Assembly (NCBI GenBank): GCA_963747105.1
Contig: CAVVEC010000006.1
Span: forward strand, 228,217 to 292,216
Reading direction: 5' to 3'
Length of the DNA stretch: 64,000 bases
Source: CAVVEC01 sp963747105
GTDB taxonomy: Bacteria > Acidobacteriota > Terriglobia > Terriglobales > Acidobacteriaceae
The position numbers and the translations under genes were made by a program. Below, piece after piece: positions 58,459-64,000 of this stretch (positions are counted from its first letter, which is position 1; each line of letters starts with the position of its first letter). The notes beneath the pieces were generated by a model. It made no database searches, was not told the origin of the DNA, and worked only from the letters and a program-made list of their open reading frames with translations.

Positions 58459-58620
58459 CTTGCGAGTCCGGAAATCCAGCCCCAACCCCGGTTTTTTAGC
58501 TAGGCGCAGACACAAATTGTGTATTACAATCGGCGCAATCCGGCCCGGGGAAGATGCAACAAATTTCCCACCTGAAAAACCAGCGAAGTTTGATTACCAG
58601 GGCTGTTGGAGCGCGCCACT

Positions 58621-58824
58621 ATGAGAAACGTGTATCAGTTGTTGCGACAAAAAGAGCTCGATCTGGAGCGTGTGCACCGTGAAGTCGAAGCGCTCCGCGC
58701 GGTTGTTCCCTTGCTTGCCGAACGGCACGACTCGGTTGTAAATCAGTCCGCGCCCGCGCCGCCTCCGGCTGATCAAGCTAACAAATGGCCGCTCACGGTG
58801 GAAGGGGCGTCGCAAGCCTCTTAA
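58621..58824 (+). CDS. Small coiled-coil protein, acidobacterial type
   Basis: ATG 58621 follows TTGGAG. The 67-aa product begins MRNVYQLLRQKELDLERVHR and forms one amphipathic helix followed by a Pro/Ala-rich tail. I recognise this opening as common in small acidobacterial proteins of unknown function. It stands alone upstream of rfbB. Confidence 0.65.
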   Translation: MRNVYQLLRQKELDLERVHREVEALRAVVPLLAERHDSVVNQSAPAPPPADQANKWPLTVEGASQAS

Positions 58825-58902
58825 CCTCATAAAAGCAGAGATTGGGGGCGGAACCGCGGGTATACTTTGCGGTTCGAGCCCTTCGTCTTTAGAATTCACT
58901 GA

Positions 58903-59973
58903 GTGAATAACCAACCCATTCTGGTCACCGGGGGAGGCGGCTTCATCGGCTCCAATTTCATCCTGCAGTGGCTGGCGGCAGAAGATACCCCGGTCGTGAA
59001 CCTCGACAAGCTTACCTATGCCGGGAACCTCGGGAACCTGGAAACGGTCGCCGCTGATCCGCGCTATGGTTTCGTGCACGGCGATGTCTGCGACCGTAAG
59101 TTGCTGTGCGATCTGCTGCAGCGTCATCGCCCCCGCGCCGTGGTTCACTTTGCCGCGGAAAGCCACGTAGACCGTTCCATCCACGGACCTGATGATTTTG
59201 TGCGCACCAATGTGAATGGGACCTTCAGCCTTCTCGAAGAAGCGCGCGCGTTTTGGACAGCAATGGAGCAGGAGGAAAAAGGATCCTTCCGCTTCCTGCA
59301 TGTTTCCACCGATGAAGTCTATGGATCTCTGGGACCCAACGATCCGCCATTTTCGGAAACGACACCGTACGCTCCCAATAGCCCGTATGCCGCGTCCAAG
59401 GCGGCTTCCGACCACCTGGTCCGCGCCTATCATCACACGTACGGATTGCCGGTGCTCACCACCAACTGCTCGAACAACTATGGGCCGTATCAGTTTCCGG
59501 AAAAACTGATCCCGCTGGCGATTCTCCATGCTATGAACGGCAAGCCCATCCCGGTTTATGGCGATGGCCAGAATGTCCGCGATTGGCTGTTTGTGCAGGA
59601 TCATTGTGACGCGATCCGCGCCGTGCTGGCGCGCGGGCGAATCGGCGAAACCTACAACGTTGGCGGACGGAATGAGAAGCGAAACCTTGAGATCGTGCAC
59701 ACCATCTGCTCGATTCTCGACGAGTTGCGACCCGACGATCCAGTCGTTCCCCACAGCAGGCTGATCACATTTGTGCAGGATCGCCCTGGACACGACCGCC
59801 GCTACGCGATGAACGCCGGTAAAATTGAGCGCGAACTGAATTGGCGTCCCCGCGAAACGTTTGAAACCGGTATCCGCAAGACGATCGAATGGTATCTTGC
59901 CAATGAGGCCTGGATTCGCGAAGTGACCAGCGGAAATTACCGGCAGTGGATCGAGAAGCAGTACTCGATGTGA
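58903..59973 (+). CDS. rfbB: dTDP-glucose 4,6-dehydratase
   Basis: The 356-aa extended SDR enzyme has the NAD motif GxxGxxG (VTGGGGFIGSNFILQW), TDE of the active site (HVSTDEVYGSLG), YxxxK (SPYAASKAASDHLV) and TNCSNNYGPYQFPEKLIPLA. It converts dTDP-glucose to dTDP-4-keto-6-deoxyglucose, the second step in dTDP-rhamnose synthesis. It starts at GTG 58903. rfbA, the first enzyme, follows on the same strand after a repeat-containing 204-nt gap. Confidence 0.95.
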   Translation: MNNQPILVTGGGGFIGSNFILQWLAAEDTPVVNLDKLTYAGNLGNLETVAADPRYGFVHGDVCDRKLLCDLLQRHRPRAVVHFAAESHVDRSIHGPDDFVRTNVNGTFSLLEEARAFWTAMEQEEKGSFRFLHVSTDEVYGSLGPNDPPFSETTPYAPNSPYAASKAASDHLVRAYHHTYGLPVLTTNCSNNYGPYQFPEKLIPLAILHAMNGKPIPVYGDGQNVRDWLFVQDHCDAIRAVLARGRIGETYNVGGRNEKRNLEIVHTICSILDELRPDDPVVPHSRLITFVQDRPGHDRRYAMNAGKIERELNWRPRETFETGIRKTIEWYLANEAWIREVTSGNYRQWIEKQYSM

Positions 59974-60008
59974 GTTTCAGGAATGGGTCTATTGGAGCGT
60001 TATGAATT

Positions 60009-60093
60009 GTCATCCCGAGCGGAGCGAGGGATCTGCAGTTTTGGAGGAATAGGGAAATGCAGATTCCTCGTCGCCTTTGCTCCTCGGAATGAC
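60009..60093. repeat. REP-like palindrome, double inverted copy
   Basis: GTCATCCCGAGCGGAGCGAG...GGGATCTGCAG and an inverted partner ending TCCTCGGAATGAC, between rfbB and rfbA. Confidence 0.88.
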
Positions 60094-60177
60094 AATAAAA
60101 GAAGTTTTCGTCGCACTGCTTGGTTTTGTGAAGTCGCAGAGCCGCTTGACAACAAACACGCCAACATTTAATTGCAC

Positions 60178-61082
60178 ATGACCTCAACTTCGAAGCCAAA
60201 CTCTCTGTACAAAGGCATCATCCTCGCCGGGGATCGGGCACGCGCCTGTATCCCGTGACCCATGCGGTTTGCAAGAGCCTGCTGCCGATCTTCGACAAGC
60301 CCATGATTTACTACCCTCTGTCCACGCTCATGCTGGCCGGGATTCGGGAAATCCTCATCATCTCCACGCCCGAAGATGTGCCGCGCTTCCGTCAATTCTT
60401 GGGCGACGGATCGCGCTTCGGGCTCAGCTTGCAATACGTCGTCCAGCCCCGGCCCGAGGGCATTGCCCAGGCGTTTCTAGTGGGCCGGGAGTTCATCGGT
60501 TCTTCTTGCTGCGCTCTGGTCTTGGGCGACAACATTTTTTACGGGCACGATCTGGTGAAGTGTGTGAAGGAGGCCTCTGCAAAGAACGCAGGCGCACGGG
60601 TCTTCGCCTACCCGGTTCAAGATCCCGAGCGCTATGGCGTTGTCGAATTCGACTCAAGCGGTAGAGCCCTGAGCCTTGAGGAAAAGCCGAAGACGCCGAA
60701 GTCACGCTACGCCGTCACCGGACTCTATTTCTACGACAATCAAGTGGTCGAGATTGCGAAGTCCTTAAAGCCTTCTGCCCGCGGAGAACTGGAGATCACC
60801 GACGTCAACAAAGAGTACCTGAAGCGCGGGCAATTGGACGTTGTCGTCATGGGCCGAGGCATGGCGTGGCTCGATACCGGCACGCATGAAGCCATGCTCG
60901 AAGCGTCGTTATTCATTCAAACCATCGAAACCCGCCAGGGACTCATGGTTTCCTGTCCGGAAGAAATTGCTTACCGCTACGGCTACATCTCAGCCGCGCA
61001 ACTGGAAGCCACCGCATCTTCCATGAAAAACAACCGCTACGGCTCCTACCTGCTGCAATTGCTGAAGGAAAGAGTGTTCTAG
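60178..61082 (+). CDS. rfbA: Glucose-1-phosphate thymidylyltransferase (one frameshift near the N-terminus)
   Basis: ATG 60178 begins MTSTSKPNSLYKGIILAG; the nucleotide-binding GGSGTRLYPVT needs one extra G in the run at about 60229 (GCCGGGGATCGG). From there the frame is intact: SLLPIFDKPMIYYPLSTLML, LVLGDNIFYGHDL, VEFDSSGRALSLEEKPKTPK, WLDTGTHEAMLEAS. It couples dTTP and glucose-1-phosphate to dTDP-glucose. Homopolymer loss is the likely cause of the shift. Confidence 0.92.
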
Positions 61083-61114
61083 GAAACTGTGCAGTCTATT
61101 GCGTTTCACCGAGA

Positions 61115-61138
61115 CTGTCATCTCGGCCGGGATGACAG
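61115..61138 (+). terminator. Palindrome after rfbA
   Basis: CTGTCATCTCGG-CCGGGATGACAG, a near-perfect palindrome 33 nt after the rfbA stop. It uses the GTCATC ends of the REP-like family. There is no T-run, so a terminator role is tentative. Confidence 0.45.
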
Positions 61139-61242
61139 GCCTATGCACAGATTGATGTCAGGGAAGGTCCATGAAGGTGAAGGTAGCGGGGAGCGCCCCT
61201 GGGTCGGTCAGATGCGCTCCCCAAAAAGTCAGAACTGACTAG

Positions 61243-61923
61243 CTACTCCGTCGCAATTCCCCAGCCCTTGTCGCCCTTGGCCAGCGCTAGCGTGACCCTG
61301 GTCGGCGCGTCGTGATAAAAGTTCGCGCCGTGCTTCTGGATCAGCGTCGCGCGATCCCACGTATTGAAGCTCTTCACGGTAGGTCCGGCCGCATCCAAGA
61401 GATCCCCCAGTTGGTTGGTGCTCCACTTCCAAGTCACATCGATCGTGGCCCGTGTGGGACTGAGCATCTTGATGTTCGAGACCTCAACCAGTTTCCGCTC
61501 CGCTACCGGAACCAGGTAGACTTCCGAGCCATCCTTCTCTTTGGACTGGCTGATTCCCGGGATGCGCTTGAAAAATTCCTCGCCCGCTGGAGTGAGCGCA
61601 ACTGGAGTCGTTGTGCCGTACGTCCCGGTGTCCTTGCCCAGCTTGATCAGTCCTGCTTTTTCCAGCAGCCGGTAATGAGGAGCGTGGCCGCTGTCGTCCA
61701 CGGAGGACTTGACCAGTCCCGTGTGGAAGCGGAGCATCACTGGTCCTTGCTCCTGCAGCACCGAGGCCGCGACCGTTGTGGCTTCTTGCATGCTGAGCAC
61801 TTTGCGGTTCTCGATGATGTAGTAGCCCGCCACGCCGACAATCGCCAAAATAAGCGCCACAATCAGCAGCAGCGGCACGACCGAGGATGTGCGTTTTTCC
61901 AATTCGATCTCTTGTTCAAACAT
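61243..61923 (-). CDS. Membrane-anchored protein with a winged-helix-like segment, unknown function
   Basis: ATG 61923 has GGAGGA at good spacing (an ATG two codons earlier is too close to it). A TM helix (VVPLLLIVALILAIVGVAGY) is followed by an exported domain of about 190 residues. The middle reads HYRLLEKAGLIKLGKD and ALTPAGEEFFKRIPG, a pattern reminiscent of winged-helix ends, then beta-rich IDVTWKWSTNQLGDLLD. Family not recognised. Confidence 0.7.
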   Translation of the reverse strand: MFEQEIELEKRTSSVVPLLLIVALILAIVGVAGYYIIENRKVLSMQEATTVAASVLQEQGPVMLRFHTGLVKSSVDDSGHAPHYRLLEKAGLIKLGKDTGTYGTTTPVALTPAGEEFFKRIPGISQSKEKDGSEVYLVPVAERKLVEVSNIKMLSPTRATIDVTWKWSTNQLGDLLDAAGPTVKSFNTWDRATLIQKHGANFYHDAPTRVTLALAKGDKGWGIATE

Positions 61924-62283
61924 GACCATTCCTCCTCTTCAACCGCGCCGATCCAACCGCGGGACGATCGCCGGACCGATGATTCCGGTGTACCGTCGCT
62001 TCCATTGTCGGAAAAACGGTCATAGCAAGATGTGATCTGCCTCACACAGGAGTGTTCCCTGGGTCACCATGGAGGGCAAGCTGCGCCTCACATGCAAGTT
62101 CGGTTGAAAGTTGCAAGACTTTTGCACTGCGGCCTTCCATTCAGCCCGACCAACCGGGGTCAACTAACTTGTTGTCAATGACATACGTTTGTTTCCCCCT
62201 GGCACAGAGATTGCCAATGGGTAAGCTAACCCGGCAGCCGTGGCCGCTTTCCTTCTCCACCACGCTCCCGAACGGTGACAGGC
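61924..62283. other. Intergenic stretch, nothing firm recognised
   Basis: About 360 nt between divergent genes. TTGCAAGACTTTTGCA near 62113 is a loose palindrome. No promoter with both boxes is convincing. Confidence 0.45.
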
Positions 62284-62730
62284 ATGCCGCTTCGCTCGTC
62301 ATGGCCGCTGGTTCTGGTGGCTTCCGCGCCCGCCTTGTGTCTGGCGTCGGTGGCTGGGTCGTGCGTTCCAGCGCGGTCGGCATCGCTGGGGGCCCGCGAA
62401 CATCAGGTCTGGACCTGGGCATTCCGTGACTCCAAGTTCGCAGCCGTGCCGCACACCACGGCACGCGCAAGTTGCGAGGCATCGGACCCGCCCGAAGCCC
62501 TGGCCACGCCGGATCCACTGCTCGACCTCGCCGGCAAAAGCTCCAAAGTGACGGTCAGCTTTATCATTGGAACGGACGGCCGCGTGCACTCCCCATTTAT
62601 TCTCGAGAGTGCCGGCTTGCCCGAAGATCGTACGGTTCTGAATACCGTGCGTTCCTGGCGCTATCGTCCGGCAATGTGCAACGGCGTGCCCACCGAAGCG
62701 GAAGCTGAGATTCAGTTTTCCAGCCGCTAG
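62284..62730 (+). CDS. Secreted TonB C-terminal-domain protein
   Basis: The 148-aa product has an N-terminal signal segment (WPLVLVASAPALCLASVA) and a C-terminal TonB-like fold (KVTVSFIIGTDGRVHSPFIL, ILESAGLPEDRTVLNTVRSW, RYRPAMCNGVPTEAEAEIQF). It lacks the Pro-rich spacer of true TonB, so it is more likely a stand-alone TonB_C protein of the periplasm. An in-frame GTG at 62275 is an alternative start. Confidence 0.75.
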   Translation: MPLRSSWPLVLVASAPALCLASVAGSCVPARSASLGAREHQVWTWAFRDSKFAAVPHTTARASCEASDPPEALATPDPLLDLAGKSSKVTVSFIIGTDGRVHSPFILESAGLPEDRTVLNTVRSWRYRPAMCNGVPTEAEAEIQFSSR

Positions 62731-62823
62731 AACCCTCTGATTGAGTTTCCAAACGAGGCGCGGATATCATGGCCGTGCGGATGCCGATTTTTTCGTCTAG
62801 AATGGCGCTTGCCGGACCGGAGC

Positions 62824-63816
62824 ATGGACCAGGAAAAACACTCGGGCAAGCCCAGGAATAAAGACGCGCCTATGACGGGAGCTGGAAAACTGCCAGACGA
62901 GGACGAGTTCTTCAGCCCGGTGAAATCTGACCCACCGCTCCAAACTCGAACAGGACGCAATCGCAGCCGCCCTGCAAGCCGTTCAACAGCTCGGCCTGCA
63001 GGTGGATGCGGACGACTCCGTGAGCGCCGTTGCTGAGTCCGAAGAAGGCCGGAGATGCCATTCTTGTGGCAAGCCCAATCGTCCAGGAAACCGGTTCTGC
63101 TCCGCCTGCGGAGTTCCTTTGCAACCGGCTCCGGCGGAAGAACTCGGAGTTCCCGGCGCGAATCCTGGCGCCAGGCCAACACCAACGGCAGCGGGTCCGC
63201 ACTACTACCATCACCATTACCATCACCACTATTTTTCTTCGACCGAGGGGATTGCGCCGGCCGCGGCACCGACCACTACGCGGCCAGTAGCGTTCCGGTC
63301 GCGCGCGATGCGTCGAGGGCGCGCACTCCATCCGCCGGAGGGTCGTTAAGCCGCGCGGAAACCGCGGTCCGCAAGCTGACGCAGGATTGGGCGCTGGCTT
63401 GTAATACCAAGCAACTCGACGATCTCGTAGAACTGTACGGACCCGATGCTATCGTGTTGCGGCCCAACGTTCCCCCTATGCGCGGCACAGCCTCGATTCG
63501 CGAATTCTTCTTTACTCAGCTCGATGCCGGCATGGGCGAGGTCGAGATGGAATCGCTGCGCACCGAGGTGTTCGGCGACATTGCCTACGAGGCCGGACGC
63601 TGCCAGATGCTGGTCCCGGTCGCCATGGGCCAGCGCCGCGAGGAGCGTGGTAAATACCTGATCACCCTCGCCCGGCAGGCCGGAGACTGGAAGATCCTCG
63701 CCGATTGCTGGTCCAGCGATCTGAGCTTGGGAGTCAGCGTCGAGCCCGGCCCCGCAAAGTCCACTGCACCCGCACCCGGCCCTCCGATTCTGCGGCCCCC
63801 TCGCAAGAGCGCGTGA
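62824..63816 (+). pseudogene. Zinc-ribbon / His-Tyr tract / NTF2-like protein, two frameshifts
   Basis: ATG 62824 (MDQEKHSGKPRNKDAPM) runs to about 62940. A second frame gives LEQDAIAAALQAVQQLGLQV, a zinc ribbon (CHSCGKPNRPGNRFCSACG) and a His/Tyr tract (HYYHHHYHHHYF). A third frame from about 63280 gives a SnoaL/DUF4440-like NTF2 domain (WALACNTKQLDDLVELYGPD, RPNVPPMRGTASIREFFFT, EERGKYLITLARQAGDWKIL). NTF2-like domains bind small ligands or peptides; the ribbon and His tract suggest metal binding. Function unknown. Confidence 0.72.
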
Positions 63817-63850
63817 GCAGCGGAAGGGAAGAGGGCACTGCAGGCCTATC

Positions 63851-64000
63851 GTGAGAAAAAACCAGCCAGCCACCCTGTCTACCCAAATGCGAACCGTCGC
63901 GATCTGTGTCTTCATCCTGGTGCTAACTCTCGTACTGTACAGACCAGCGATCGGGCATCCCTTTATCAATTACGACAACGATCTCTACGTAACCGACAAT
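63851..64000 (+). CDS. N-terminus of a membrane protein (partial)
   Basis: GTG 63851 starts a frame open to the window edge: after a short polar start comes a TM helix (VAICVFILVLTLVLY), then HPFINYDNDLYVTDN. This opening is typical of acidobacterial multi-spanning TPR/glycosyltransferase-like membrane proteins, but only 50 residues are visible. ATG 63887 is an alternative start. Confidence 0.6.
   Translation, partial: MRKNQPATLSTQMRTVAICVFILVLTLVLYRPAIGHPFINYDNDLYVTDN

Overview
The window looks like a chromosomal segment of a high-GC acidobacterium (Acidobacteriota, Terriglobia-like), probably from a metagenome or a draft long-read assembly. The assignment is inference from gene content: an ADOP-type duplicated ABC permease, GloVer tandem-repeat proteins, a VPS10/BNR propeller protein, a small coiled-coil protein beginning MRNVYQLLRQKE, and many REP-like palindromes of the form GTCATCCCGAG...GAGGGATCT. 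No rRNA or replication gene is present to test it.

Layout. 0-9.7 kb: secreted or signalling genes (VPS10/BNR propeller, two-component proteins, FG-GAP propeller, phosphoesterase). 9.9-18.1 kb: two secreted proteins, tRNA-Ser, bacterioferritin, a PilZ/NarL-regulator pair, an S23-type four-helix-bundle gene and a tldD-pmbA pair. 18.1-26 kb: a palindrome-framed GIY-YIG gene, asnA, a TumE/TumA-type toxin-antitoxin pair, ahcY and metK (the S-adenosylmethionine cycle), then a small AT-richer accessory locus with an unrecognised 547-aa protein carrying a nucleoside-deoxyribosyltransferase/TIR-like core. 26-31.5 kb: a RodZ-like protein, a GAF-GGDEF diguanylate cyclase and the ADOP permease. 31.7-37 kb: two tandem CrtI-like FAD oxidoreductases divergent from a GcvT-family gene. 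37-44 kb: secreted proteins, GloVer repeats, an M23 peptidase and a FHA-GAF-sigma54 activator. 44-51.2 kb: a large Lhr-type helicase, kdsC and an IS1182-like element. 51.4-57.3 kb: a TPR protein, PBP1A, a DUF4845-like protein and proS. 57.3-64 kb: a MITE-like element, a metallophosphoesterase, rfbB-rfbA (dTDP-sugar synthesis), and envelope or hypothetical proteins.

Two themes run through the window. First, many genes, including proS which should be essential, are readable only across several frames. This is best explained by indel errors clustered at about 13.3-16.5, 31.8-36.3, 41.7-49 and 52.3-57.3 kb, although the sequence alone cannot exclude real decay. Second, the window is rich in small repeats: (i) palindromes of the GTCATCCCGAG superfamily, (ii) degenerate heptanucleotide arrays that often contain or touch a stop codon, (iii) other hairpins, some acting as terminators, and (iv) a 147-bp MITE-like element. 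Palindromes also lie inside the lhr coding region, where they appear to be translated. Repeat-framed small genes (GIY-YIG, four-helix bundle) and the translated palindromes are the most unusual features here.
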